Below are positions 1-9,736 of a stretch of 64,000 nucleotides of DNA, one piece after another. Source of the DNA: Alistipes montrealensis. Lineage in GTDB: Bacteria; Bacteroidota; Bacteroidia; Bacteroidales; Rikenellaceae. Within the stretch, counting starts at the first letter, position 1. Every line of letters begins with the position of its first letter. Location: positions 62,001 through 126,000 of the forward strand of contig NZ_JAGYXY010000001.1 in NCBI RefSeq assembly GCF_018362775.1, given 5' to 3'. Position numbers and translations under genes: made by a program. Below the pieces are notes generated by a model, which saw only the letters and a list, made by a program, of their open reading frames with translations, was not told the origin of the DNA and made no database searches.

Positions 1-1487
1 TAGAACTTGTTTTCGGCTTCGGCCTGCGGGTCTACGACCTCCATCGGACCGCTGAAAGTCGTACGGGCCGCACTCCAATACTGGTTACCCTCTGAGTAGA
101 ACGCCGACTGTTCGAAACGAACGACCGGAATCACAGTTCCTGCTGCGGCAGTAAAGGTGTTATTGCCGCCCTTATTCTTATTGTACTGCTGCGCAATGAA
201 GAGCGAACCGGTTGCCATCTCGACCTTCGCATTGTTGAAATCGGCCTCGCCGGTCTCCAGGCACGCATCCGCCGCAATGTAAAGTTTGGCGCCCTCCAGG
301 CCGAGGTCATCGACATAGGTATAGCAGTTCACATAAAATTCACCGCGGCAGGTCATTTCGCCGATCTCAGCAACGCCCTTCTGGTAGAATTTGGTCGTCG
401 TATTCGCCATTATCATCTCTTCGACCTTCAGGTCGCCGTTCTCGCAGTTCTCAAACGCCGCCGTCGAGTTGAATTCCAATTCGTCGGCCGAAATCGCACC
501 GTCGTTGAAAAGGCCTCCCGTGTTGGAGTACTTGAAAGTGGCCGACGTAAGCACGGCGCCCGCACCGTTGTAGAATTTCAGGTCGTTGTTCAGGTCGAGT
601 TTGCCCGAAACATTTACGGTTCCGAGGTTCACGGCGACTTTGCCGGAGAAGTTGACCTCGGCCGCCGTGAGCTTGCCGCCCGGGAAAACATACAGCGCAG
701 GAAGGTCCTTGGCGACATTCTGGGCTGTGAGTTTGCCCGAAACCGTCACTTCGCCGCCCGGCAGGACAGCCAGCGTCGCATAACCGATATTGGGCGACGA
801 AAGCACGAGTTTGCCCGCGACGTACAGCACCGGCTGCTTGTTGGGTGCATAATTGCCGTTGAGATTGATATTGCCCTCGATCACGGCTCCGGCCGGAATA
901 TAATATGCCGCCGCCGCATACTGCGACTCCTGTGCGCCGAGGTTGAAGTTCTTCGACGGCGTCGTGGCTATCACGGCCTGCGGATCGAACGAACCGGCAT
1001 CGGGGGCGGTCATCGTCGGGAATGCAGGCATCGAACTGGCGCTTCGCGTAATCGCCGCAGCGCGAACCTTCGGCATTGCCGCAGTCGTCACCGATGCACC
1101 GGCCACATCGACCGAACTGCGGACCTCGGCCGTCTTCACCGATTTCGTGCCGTCGGGCAGGGTAGTTACTACATAGAGGGTTTCAACTCCGGCAGGCAAG
1201 GTGAATGCCGACCGGAACGGAGTTGCCGATTTAGTAGCACCCCCGGTCACCAAATTTTCCGCCGAAAGGATCGGCGAAGAGTAAACATTGATTACGGCAT
1301 AGGCGGGTGCTGCGCCGTTTACAGTGGGAGCCGCGACCGAAACGTTTACGTCGCGAGTCGTTTTCCAACTGAAATCAGCCGGGATTGCACCCGGAACATC
1401 CGGCGTGTCGGGGCTTCCCCCCGTGTCTTTCTGACAGGAGGAAGCGACCAGTGCCACCGCCATCAAAGCCGTGTAAAGTCTTTTCAT
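1..1487 (-). CDS. LruC-type surface lipoprotein, C-terminus beyond window edge
   Basis: An uninterrupted reading frame runs from an ATG at 1487 leftwards off the window, giving 495 visible residues. The start MKRLYTALMA leads into a hydrophobic stretch ending in the lipobox VASSC (Cys18), so this should be an exported, lipid-anchored protein. The mature N-terminus (FSWKTTRDVNVSV, then VINVYSSP and a Val/Pro-rich stretch) resembles the first part of LruC-domain lipoproteins of Bacteroidota. The middle (roughly residues 190-400) is rich in short Gly/Asn/Val strands such as LYVAGKLVL and GKLTAAEVNFSG, suggesting a beta-helix or repeated beta-strand region. A TATATTTG element sits 46 bases upstream. 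The family assignment is by recall of sequence style. Function is unknown; surface adhesion or matrix binding would be a guess. Confidence 0.7.
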   Translation of the reverse strand, partial: MKRLYTALMAVALVASSCQKDTGGSPDTPDVPGAIPADFSWKTTRDVNVSVAAPTVNGAAPAYAVINVYSSPILSAENLVTGGATKSATPFRSAFTLPAGVETLYVVTTLPDGTKSVKTAEVRSSVDVAGASVTTAAMPKVRAAAITRSASSMPAFPTMTAPDAGSFDPQAVIATTPSKNFNLGAQESQYAAAAYYIPAGAVIEGNINLNGNYAPNKQPVLYVAGKLVLSSPNIGYATLAVLPGGEVTVSGKLTAQNVAKDLPALYVFPGGKLTAAEVNFSGKVAVNLGTVNVSGKLDLNNDLKFYNGAGAVLTSATFKYSNTGGLFNDGAISADELEFNSTAAFENCENGDLKVEEMIMANTTTKFYQKGVAEIGEMTCRGEFYVNCYTYVDDLGLEGAKLYIAADACLETGEADFNNAKVEMATGSLFIAQQYNKNKGGNNTFTAAAGTVIPVVRFEQSAFYSEGNQYWSAARTTFSGPMEVVDPQAEAENKF

Positions 1488-1532
1488 ACCATGAATTTCT
1501 TAAAATGTGTTTGTATTGCGTCGTCTTCGCAA

Positions 1533-1540
1533 CAAATATA
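1533..1540 (-). promoter_or_regulatory. Promoter -7 element of the LruC-type lipoprotein
   Basis: The minus strand reads TATATTTG, an exact match to the Bacteroidota -7 consensus TAnnTTTG. It lies 46 bases before the ATG at 1487, so the expected leader is about 40 bases. Confidence 0.6.
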
Positions 1541-1649
1541 GGTATTATTTTCACAATTACCAAATCCGTGTTTTTTATTTAACAAAAAAGTCCACTTTTA
1601 TCAAAACACAAAATTCCGACCGAAAAAAGGGTTTTCCAAAAAAAATTCC

Positions 1650-1657
1650 TATATTTG
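1650..1657 (+). promoter_or_regulatory. Promoter -7 element of the metY operon leader
   Basis: TATATTTG matches TAnnTTTG exactly. Transcription should begin near 1664, about 17 bases before the leader-peptide ATG at 1681 and nearly 200 bases before metY, leaving room for the attenuator. Confidence 0.65.
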
Positions 1658-1748
1658 CACCGTAAGAGCAACAGAAGCGAATGACCAAGCCTGCAACATA
1701 CGACTGTCAGCGCCGCGAAGACCATCGCGGCACGATGATGATGTCCAT

Positions 1749-3140
<1,392 letters not shown>

Positions 3141-3141
<1 letters not shown>

Positions 3142-4154
3142 TGGAACCACAGATTTACATAGCCCCCGGGCCGTTCGAACTCGAAACGGGACATACGCTG
3201 CCTGAACTGCGCATCGCCTACCACACCTACGGCAAGCTGAACGCCGCGAAAGACAACGTGGCGTGGGTTTGCCACGCGCTGACGGCCAATTCGGACGTGG
3301 CGGACTGGTGGCCCCATACGGTCGAAACGGGGCGGTTCCTCGACCCGGCGTGCCACTACGTCGTCTGCGCCAACATCATCGGATCGCATTACGGCTCGAC
3401 AGGGCCTCTGCACGTAAATCCCGCCACGGGAAAACCCTGGTACAAGGATTTCCCGCCCTTTACGATCCGCGACATCGTGCGGGCGCACCGTCTGCTGGCC
3501 GATGCACTCGGCATCGGCCGCATCGGAACGCTGGTGGGCAGTTCGGTAGGAGGGTTTCAGGCCGTGGAATGGGCCGTCACGGAACCGGAACGGATCGAAC
3601 GGCTGGTGCTGATCGCCACCGCTGCCAAGGCTTCGCCCTGGGCTATCGCCATCGACGAGACGCAGCGCATGGCCATCGAGGCCGACGCCACTTTCGGCGA
3701 GCCGCGCGACGACGCCGGGATGAAGGGGCTCGCAGCGGCACGGGCCATCGGCCTGCTGAGCTACCGCGGTCCCGAAGGTTACAACCTCACCCAGCAGGAG
3801 CGCGAGGAGTGTCCCGCAGTGCATCGCGCATGCACTTACCAGCAGTACCAGGGCGAGAAACTCCGCCGCCGCTACAACGCCTACTCCTATTATGCGATAC
3901 TCAACGCCTTCGACACCCACGATACGGGCCGCGGGCGGGGCGGGGTAGCACAGGCACTGGCCGCGATAACAGCCCGGACGCTGGTAGTCGGCATCACGAC
4001 CGACATCATCTTCACCCCCGCCGAAATGCGCTGCCTGCATGCGATGATCCCCGCCAGCAGCTACCACGAAATCGACTCGCCGTTCGGCCACGACGGATTC
4101 CTCGTAGAATACGAACAGTTGAACGGCATTCTCCTACCTTTCATGAACAATTAA
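3141..4154 (+). CDS. metX: Homoserine O-acetyltransferase
   Basis: A 337-residue alpha/beta-hydrolase-fold acyltransferase. It transfers acetyl from acetyl-CoA to homoserine, supplying MetY's substrate. The nucleophile elbow is LVGSSVGGFQAVEW (Ser135 in G-S-S-V-G), with family marks ANIIGSHYGSTGP upstream and a C-terminal FGHDGFLVEYEQL carrying the catalytic His. The sequence is shorter than many proteobacterial MetX proteins, as usual for Bacteroidota. Whether it prefers acetyl- or succinyl-CoA cannot be proved here, but its partner is the acetylhomoserine-type MetY. Its ATG overlaps the metY stop, so the two are translationally coupled. Confidence 0.9.
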
Positions 4155-4169
4155 AAAACGGATACCTCC

Positions 4170-5378
4170 ATGAGCAAAATCAAAATCGGACTGTTCGGAT
4201 TCGGCGTCGTCGGACAGGGCATCTACGAAGTGGTGCGCAAATCGAAAAACGCCCACGCCGAAATCGTGAAAATCTGCGTCCGCGACCCCAAAAAGCCGCG
4301 CAAAATCGAAGTCGACCCGTCGCTTTTCACGACCTCGGTGGACGATATTCTCGACAACCAGAACATCAACCTGGTCGTGGAGGTTATCGACGACGCAAAC
4401 GCTGCCTACAACATCGTAAAACGAGCCCTGCTGCGGGGTATTCCGGTCGTTTCGGGCAGTAAAACGATGCTGGCCCACCATCTCCCGGAGTTGATCGAGA
4501 TTCAGAAAACCCGCAACGTGGCGTTGCTGTACGACGCCTCGTCGTGCGGCTCGATCCCCGTGATCCGCAACCTCGAAGAGTATTACGACAACGACCTGCT
4601 GCTGGAGGTAAAGGGCATTCTGAACGGTTCGTCGAACTACATCCTTTCTCGGGTTTTCGATCACAAGGACACCTATGCCAACGGACTCGCACAGGCACAG
4701 GCGCTGGGTTTCGCCGAGAGCGACCCCTCGTTCGACATCGAGGGCTACGATTCGCTGTTCAAACTGGTAATCATCACCGTGCACGCGCTGGGAACCTACG
4801 TCGCCCCGGAACGCATCTTCACCTACGGCATCTCGACAATACACGACTCGGACATCCAGTATGCACGCGAAAAGAACGTGAAAATCAAACTGGTAGCACA
4901 GGTGGTCAAAGTGAGCGACGCGCATTTTACGATGTTCGTCATGCCGGAGTTCGTGACCCCCGCCAAGTACATTTACAGCGTCGACGACGAGTATAACGGC
5001 GTAGTGATCCGCGGCGAATGCTACGACCGGCAGTTCATGTTCGGCAAGGGCGCGGGCAGCCTGCCCACGGCGTCGTCGATCCTGAGCGACATCATGGCGC
5101 GGCTGAACAACTACCGCTACGAGTACAAGAAGATGAACTACATCGAGAAACCCGACTACACGACGGACATCACACTCAAAATCTACGCACGCTACAAGGA
5201 CACGGACGTGCAGGGCATCCTGAACTTCTCGAAAATCCACGAACAGTTCACCAGCGACGAGAGCAACTACGTCATCGGCGAGATCAAGCTGAGCGAACTG
5301 CTCGCAAAAAGGCCGCAACTGTCGGGCAAAGACGTTTTCCTGGCCAATATCCCGATCTTCTTCCTGAACCGCGACTAA
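4170..5378 (+). CDS. hom: Homoserine dehydrogenase
   Basis: A 402-residue monofunctional homoserine dehydrogenase. It reduces aspartate semialdehyde to homoserine with NAD(P)H, the branch point to Met and Thr. The nucleotide-binding loop GLFGFGVVGQG is at residues 7-17. GILNGSSNYIL and ESDPSFDIEGYDSLFKL are the family's substrate and catalytic segments (GILNGTTN and DPxxDIxGxDxxxK). No aspartokinase domain is fused, and the C-terminal stretch after about residue 330 is not a clear ACT domain. It begins 15 bases after metX and is last in the operon, followed by a strong terminator at 5386-5413. Confidence 0.92.
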   Translation: MSKIKIGLFGFGVVGQGIYEVVRKSKNAHAEIVKICVRDPKKPRKIEVDPSLFTTSVDDILDNQNINLVVEVIDDANAAYNIVKRALLRGIPVVSGSKTMLAHHLPELIEIQKTRNVALLYDASSCGSIPVIRNLEEYYDNDLLLEVKGILNGSSNYILSRVFDHKDTYANGLAQAQALGFAESDPSFDIEGYDSLFKLVIITVHALGTYVAPERIFTYGISTIHDSDIQYAREKNVKIKLVAQVVKVSDAHFTMFVMPEFVTPAKYIYSVDDEYNGVVIRGECYDRQFMFGKGAGSLPTASSILSDIMARLNNYRYEYKKMNYIEKPDYTTDITLKIYARYKDTDVQGILNFSKIHEQFTSDESNYVIGEIKLSELLAKRPQLSGKDVFLANIPIFFLNRD

Positions 5379-5385
5379 ACACGAA

Positions 5386-5413
5386 AAAAGGTCCCGCAAA
5401 TGCGGGACCTTTT
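5386..5413. terminator. Bidirectional terminator between hom and the FISUMP lipoprotein
   Basis: AAAAGGTCCCGC and GCGGGACCTTTT form a 12-bp stem around AAAT, with an A-run before and T-run after. It lies between convergent genes and can serve both. Confidence 0.85.
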
Positions 5414-5431
5414 CAATTCTCTCCGGGCGGC

Positions 5432-6778
5432 CTAATCCTTTACACATCGGACCGAAACACCGTATGCTACCGGCACCTGATCCGTTACCGGAGCGGTCGT
5501 CGTCGTATAGGACAGGCAGTCGTTCCGCTCGCCCGTAACCTCGCTGCTCAGCAGATAACCTTTGTCCGCATTTCCGTATTTGTCGATCGTGCCCGTCATA
5601 ATCCAAAAGCCGGCACAATTGAAAAATCCGGCCGCAGGCCCGGCCGCAACGAGCGCTTCGAGTTCGGCGAGTGCAGGAATATGCCATCCCTCGGGGCAGA
5701 TACCCCGCAACGAAGCGTTCGCCCGGGCTGAAACTCCGCCCGTCGCTGTCGCATAATTATACAGCAGACCCTTTTCCGCCACAGTGGAAAGGTCGCTTCC
5801 GGGATACCACACCCCGTTCCCGACCGTTGCTCCGGCAGGCATATAGCGCAGGTTCTCAGCCATCCAGACCCGGTCACCGACCGTCACCGTGCGATAGGTC
5901 TCGCCCCCGTATTCCAGTTCGGCAGCCCCTCCGCCTCCATCCTCGCCGCCGCTGCTGCCGCCTTCGCCGAGCGAACCGCCGTCGCCCCAGTCGCTGACAT
6001 CGCCGCTCAGCGTCAATTCAATATCGACGTTGGTCACAAGAACCGCCATGTCGTATTTCTTGCCGCTCTCGAGTGTTGCGGAAGAGAGGGTTTTACTTCG
6101 GCTCTTGCCGTCGCGCGTCGAGACCGTAACGGTCAGCGCACCTTGCTGCGGCACGAGTATCACGCGGTAGGAGGTGTTCGCCGTCACTTCCCGGGCTTTG
6201 ATTTCCGCCGTCGCAGCGCCGGTTTTCGCCGTTGCCGCAGGAACGGTGAGGTCTACCGAGGCCGTCGGGACAAATCCGCTCACGACAACCCCCGAAACAG
6301 CTGCATCGGAATTATTGGTAATGACGATGGTAAGCTGCGACATAAGGTGGTAAAACAACATCCCGACGGCTGCGTTCCCGGGCGTAACGTCCTTTTTTAC
6401 GGCTCCCAGCAGGTCCGAAGAGGCGTTGCCTCCGGTCTGGTCATTGGCCACGGAGAATTCGGCAGGGACACCCGAAGCCGAATAGGGATAATAGGCCGTA
6501 AGCGTCGACTTTTCGTTCAGGTCGTTGTACCACAGCAGGCCGGAACCCGTGAATACCGAACCGTCAAAAGTCATCGGTTGGTTGTGAACGTAGTCTTCAC
6601 CTCCCTTCGTAACAGTCAGACCGATGCAGTCGCCCGTGTCGAAATGGAGTTCCGTGACACGGGTTTTGATCGCAGGCGTAATCGTAATACCGGAAACCGC
6701 ATCCTGTTTTTCGGCACAACCGGGTGCAACGGAGAGGCTTGCCGCCAAAGCGGCAGAAAGGAGGAGTTGTTTTTTCAT
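5432..6778 (-). CDS. Fimbrillin-like lipoprotein with C-terminal FISUMP domain
   Basis: 448 residues. MKKQLLLSAALAAS leads to the lipobox VAPGC (Cys21). The first half (FDTGDCIGLTV, VFTGSGLLWYNDL, LTAYYPYSASG, MLFYHLMSQLTIVI) follows the pattern of fimbrillin/Mfa-like surface proteins of Bacteroidales. After a Gly/Ser linker (about residues 265-285) the C-terminal half has VWMAENLRYMP, KGLLYNYATA, ICPEGWHIPALAELE and ends GVSVRCVKD, the hallmark of the Fibrobacter succinogenes major paralogous (FISUMP) domain. It is probably exported to the outer-membrane surface; the ligand is unknown. A TATTTTTG element is 33 bases upstream. The domain reading is by motif recall. Confidence 0.8.
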   Translation of the reverse strand: MKKQLLLSAALAASLSVAPGCAEKQDAVSGITITPAIKTRVTELHFDTGDCIGLTVTKGGEDYVHNQPMTFDGSVFTGSGLLWYNDLNEKSTLTAYYPYSASGVPAEFSVANDQTGGNASSDLLGAVKKDVTPGNAAVGMLFYHLMSQLTIVITNNSDAAVSGVVVSGFVPTASVDLTVPAATAKTGAATAEIKAREVTANTSYRVILVPQQGALTVTVSTRDGKSRSKTLSSATLESGKKYDMAVLVTNVDIELTLSGDVSDWGDGGSLGEGGSSGGEDGGGGAAELEYGGETYRTVTVGDRVWMAENLRYMPAGATVGNGVWYPGSDLSTVAEKGLLYNYATATGGVSARANASLRGICPEGWHIPALAELEALVAAGPAAGFFNCAGFWIMTGTIDKYGNADKGYLLSSEVTGERNDCLSYTTTTAPVTDQVPVAYGVSVRCVKD

Positions 6779-6810
6779 CGATCAGTTTACTTTCGAGTGA
6801 CTTAATACTA

Positions 6811-6818
6811 CAAAAATA
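6811..6818 (-). promoter_or_regulatory. Promoter -7 element of the FISUMP lipoprotein
   Basis: The minus strand reads TATTTTTG (TAnnTTTG), 33 bases before the start codon at 6778. Confidence 0.5.
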
Positions 6819-6849
6819 AACCTTTTTATGTTATTGCCAAGTAATTCCG

Positions 6850-8052
6850 TCAGTTTTTATAATACGACTCGTCGAGTCCGAGCGTGAAATTGCCGCGCCT
6901 AAACCAGGTAACGACGGCCAGCACGAACACCAGTGCGGCATTGAAGAAAAACGGAAACCGGTCGCTATGGGTGTGAAACAGGTGGCGGAACATATCCATG
7001 ATAAAGGGACAAACCATCACGGCAAGGTAATTCATCGACATGACGAACGACAGCGCGAGCGTCGCCGAACGGGGCGGGGCGATGGTTGCAGCCTTATCGT
7101 AGATAACAGGCTGAATTATCCCGTAACCGAGGCCCGAAAGCAGGGCCCCGACGGCCAGCATCGTTTTGTCACGGAAGATGCCGACACACAACAGCCCCAA
7201 ACAAATCAGTCCCAGCGATGCGAAGTTGACGTTCTGTTTCAAGGTGCGGATAATCCGGTCGATAAACAATCCCGGCAGCATGATCGCCAGGAAGAAGAGC
7301 GAAATCAGCACCCCGGAAAACGAACTGCGGATTTTGTAGTCGTCGACCAGGAACGAGGCGTAGAAGGCGATGGCCAGTACGGCGTATGTCGCGAAGAAGT
7401 AAAAAAGCATCAGGCCGATGAGCTTGCCCCGGTCGATCTGTTTGTGCCGCAACTGAATGCTTTGTTCGGGCTCAGGGACCGAACGGCTGCGCCGGAGGAA
7501 GAACGACAGCACAAGCGAGATGCCCGGCAGGGTATAGACCAGGAAGGGAAGATGCCAGTTGACCTCAGCCAGGTAACCCGTTACGGCAGTCGCTATGACG
7601 AGCGTCAGGTTGTTGATCGCCGAGCTGTAACCCAGTTGCCGGACGCGGTAGTCGCCCGTGAAATAATCGACGATCAGGCCCGTCGAGAGGGGAATGACCA
7701 TACCGGCCCCGATACCCAAAATGCAACTGATAACGATCAGCCACGCCATGCTCCGGGCGAAGATGCAGGCCACGCCGCTCAGGAAAAAGATCGAAAGCCC
7801 GGTGATCAGGATTTTGAGTTTGTCCTTACCCACCGACAGTTTTCCGGAGAGCAGCACGAAGGGAATGATCAGCAGCGACGGCAGCGACGTAAGCATCTGG
7901 ATTTCGAGGTCCGTGACCTTGGGGAACACCTTGTTCAGGTCGCCCAGAATAGGGGAGATAGCCAGTCCGGGCAGCGACGCAATGGCCGACACAGACCAGA
8001 TAGCCAACAGCACGACGAGCGTAATGGAGCCTTTTCCTGTTTTGATTTTCAT
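6850..8052 (-). CDS. Major facilitator superfamily transporter
   Basis: 400 residues with about twelve hydrophobic segments, typical of a 12-TM MFS permease in the inner membrane. The loop KLSVGKDKLKILITG after TM2 is a divergent MFS motif A, and FLRRSRSVPEPEQ begins the central cytoplasmic loop. The substrate cannot be read; drug or sugar-type efflux/uptake are both possible. I chose ATG 8052 (MKIKTGKGSITL) over the in-frame ATG at 8085, because the longer start would cover a perfect hairpin (8056-8075) and adds a non-typical hydrophilic leader. The gene lies between two lipoprotein genes on the same strand but is separated from the upstream one by a terminator. Confidence 0.8.
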   Translation of the reverse strand: MKIKTGKGSITLVVLLAIWSVSAIASLPGLAISPILGDLNKVFPKVTDLEIQMLTSLPSLLIIPFVLLSGKLSVGKDKLKILITGLSIFFLSGVACIFARSMAWLIVISCILGIGAGMVIPLSTGLIVDYFTGDYRVRQLGYSSAINNLTLVIATAVTGYLAEVNWHLPFLVYTLPGISLVLSFFLRRSRSVPEPEQSIQLRHKQIDRGKLIGLMLFYFFATYAVLAIAFYASFLVDDYKIRSSFSGVLISLFFLAIMLPGLFIDRIIRTLKQNVNFASLGLICLGLLCVGIFRDKTMLAVGALLSGLGYGIIQPVIYDKAATIAPPRSATLALSFVMSMNYLAVMVCPFIMDMFRHLFHTHSDRFPFFFNAALVFVLAVVTWFRRGNFTLGLDESYYKN

Positions 8053-8055
8053 TGT

Positions 8056-8075
8056 CGGGGTTTTTATTAACCCCG
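8056..8075 (-). promoter_or_regulatory. Hairpin abutting the MFS start codon
   Basis: CGGGGTT at 8056-8062 is the exact complement of AACCCCG at 8069-8075, with a six-base loop, ending three bases before the start codon at 8052. It could hide the initiation region or be a DNA operator. Confidence 0.35.
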
Positions 8076-8102
8076 ATTCCCGCAACTGTTATACCAAACG
8101 AA

Positions 8103-8127
8103 ACGGGCCGGCAATATGCCGGCCCGT
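8103..8127 (-). terminator. Terminator of the 8148-9590 lipoprotein gene
   Basis: ACGGGCCGGCA and TGCCGGCCCGT form a perfect 11-bp stem with loop ATA. On the minus strand it is followed by TTTCGTTT. Confidence 0.75.
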
Positions 8128-8147
8128 AATTCGTATATAGGTGTGGA

Positions 8148-9590
8148 TTACCTGTTCCGGACTTTCACGCAGCGTACCGACATGCCGTTGGCACGGGCAT
8201 ATGCCACGCCGTTTTCGAGGCCGCCGGTGGTGGTTTTCTTCTCGAACCAGAAGTGGAAAGCCGAAGACTTCGTGCCCGACTGCGTGCCCGTGGTCCAGTA
8301 AAGACCCTCCCAGGGCTGTGCCTCCTCGGCCACACTGCGCACGGTGACGGGGTTGTAAACGTTCAGGATCGAACTGTTGTCGTAGCGGCGGCGGCCTGCT
8401 GCGATGAACAGCGACTCGGCGCCGTCACGGCCCAGGGTCCAGCCGTATTTGTCATAATCGCCCTCCGAAGGGGTTCCGACGATCGACAAGCCGTCGAAGG
8501 CTGCCGAAGGAGCTACGCACCAGCCATAGGGGCAGGGATCGTTGACCGTCTTGGAGCCGACATTGTTGTCGGGCGACCACAAATCGTCGGAATGTGCGCT
8601 CCACAGCCAATCGTTCTCCGAAGCGGAAACGCCCGTGATAAACGTCAGCGGATGCTGCACGGCGTAGCCCATCGTACCGGTCTCGGCACTCGAAGCGACC
8701 GTCTGCAGGTAAACCCGGCTGCCACCGCCGTCGTACATGGATGCCGACGAACCGTTGCTGGCCTGATAGGTGCTCGGACCGATGAACGGGTCCTTGCGGC
8801 CCCACTGATAATAGAGTCCGTAGGAAGCGAGGATTTTCGCCGTCGTCGAATTGTCGTCGGCCAGAGCCCCCAGGCTGCGGGTCATCATCGTATAACCGTT
8901 GAAATCGACCGAGCCGCCTGCGGCCTCGGGATCGTAGTCCGCAGCCCAGATGTGCCAGCTCCAGATCAGCGTCCCGCCGGCGTCGTAAGCGCCGATCACG
9001 GCATTGCCTTCCTTGATCTTATCCCCGTCGTCGCTGTCGGCGGCTACATAGAACGACACCTTGCCGTCCTTCAGCTCCACATATTGAATCAGGTTCGTCT
9101 GGCTCTGCCAGATCACGCCGACCGAAGTCGTCGCCAGTGCGGTCAGGTCGCCCTTGTACATGGCGTCCAGCAGGTAGTTCGTCTCTTTTTCGTTGACCAG
9201 GTAACTGTTGGCCGGCTTATCGCTCAGGTCTACGGTGTTGACCACGCCCACGAAAAGCGTCGCCGAAACCGTCGATCCGCCATGGACCTTTCCGGTCATG
9301 ATCACCGAACCCGACTTGACGACATCGTCGTCGAACGTCACGGGTGAAACGATCGTAATGGTGTGATTCGCCTCGTCGATGATCGGATCGTTCCAACCCG
9401 TCGGTTTGCTGGTTACGGAGAAACTTTCGATGTTGGAAGCCGTAAATCCCAACGTCACTTCACTGCCCGCCTGGAGGAAAACAGCCGGAGAATTGAACGT
9501 CAAACTCCCCGATTCCTTGTCCTTGCTGCACGAAGCGATGAGAACAACCGCGGCCATAACTGCACAGACCAACCCTGCGAATCTTTTCAT
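8148..9590 (-). CDS. Surface lipoprotein with FISUMP-like C-terminus
   Basis: 480 residues. The signal peptide MKRFAGLVCAVMAAVVLIASC has its lipobox Cys at position 21. ATG 9590 is chosen because the longer frame begins with TTG at 9599. The first part has short beta-rich segments (AVFLQAGSEVTLGFTAS, TITIVSPVTF, SGSVIMTGKV) like an Ig/BACON-type domain. The C-terminal half includes YYQWGRKDPFIGP, NDPCPYGWCVAPSAAFDG and ends ANGMSVRCVKV, a pattern shared with FISUMP-type lipoproteins, as in the gene at 5432-6778. It is probably anchored at the outer membrane; the ligand is unknown. A TATCTTTG promoter element lies 41 bases upstream. Confidence 0.75.
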   Translation of the reverse strand: MKRFAGLVCAVMAAVVLIASCSKDKESGSLTFNSPAVFLQAGSEVTLGFTASNIESFSVTSKPTGWNDPIIDEANHTITIVSPVTFDDDVVKSGSVIMTGKVHGGSTVSATLFVGVVNTVDLSDKPANSYLVNEKETNYLLDAMYKGDLTALATTSVGVIWQSQTNLIQYVELKDGKVSFYVAADSDDGDKIKEGNAVIGAYDAGGTLIWSWHIWAADYDPEAAGGSVDFNGYTMMTRSLGALADDNSTTAKILASYGLYYQWGRKDPFIGPSTYQASNGSSASMYDGGGSRVYLQTVASSAETGTMGYAVQHPLTFITGVSASENDWLWSAHSDDLWSPDNNVGSKTVNDPCPYGWCVAPSAAFDGLSIVGTPSEGDYDKYGWTLGRDGAESLFIAAGRRRYDNSSILNVYNPVTVRSVAEEAQPWEGLYWTTGTQSGTKSSAFHFWFEKKTTTGGLENGVAYARANGMSVRCVKVRNR

Positions 9591-9630
9591 ATAGCTCAAA
9601 TTTACCTTGTTTCAGTTTAAAAATCAGTTG

Positions 9631-9638
9631 CAAAGATA
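9631..9638 (-). promoter_or_regulatory. Promoter -7 element of the 8148-9590 lipoprotein gene
   Basis: The minus strand reads TATCTTTG (TAnnTTTG), 41 bases before the ATG at 9590. Confidence 0.55.
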
Positions 9639-9673
9639 CCAAAAAGCGGGATAATTCCTACAAGCCCCTCCCA

Positions 9674-9699
9674 AATAATTGCATTCGGGAACAATTATT
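9674..9699. promoter_or_regulatory. Inverted repeat AATAATTG-N10-CAATTATT between divergent genes
   Basis: Two perfect 8-base arms (9674-9681 and 9692-9699) lie in the divergent intergenic region, upstream of both the lipoprotein (-) and the CDGSH gene (+). Half-site spacing of 18 bases centre to centre suits a dimeric regulator. No regulator is identified. Confidence 0.45.
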
Positions 9700-9736
9700 G
9701 CCGCTTATTCCCTAACGAATCAGAAACGTATATAGT

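Noticed and set aside
4134..5687. A 517-residue antisense frame over hom
   Set aside because: It is opposite a clear homoserine dehydrogenase and crosses the terminator at 5386-5413. No motifs.
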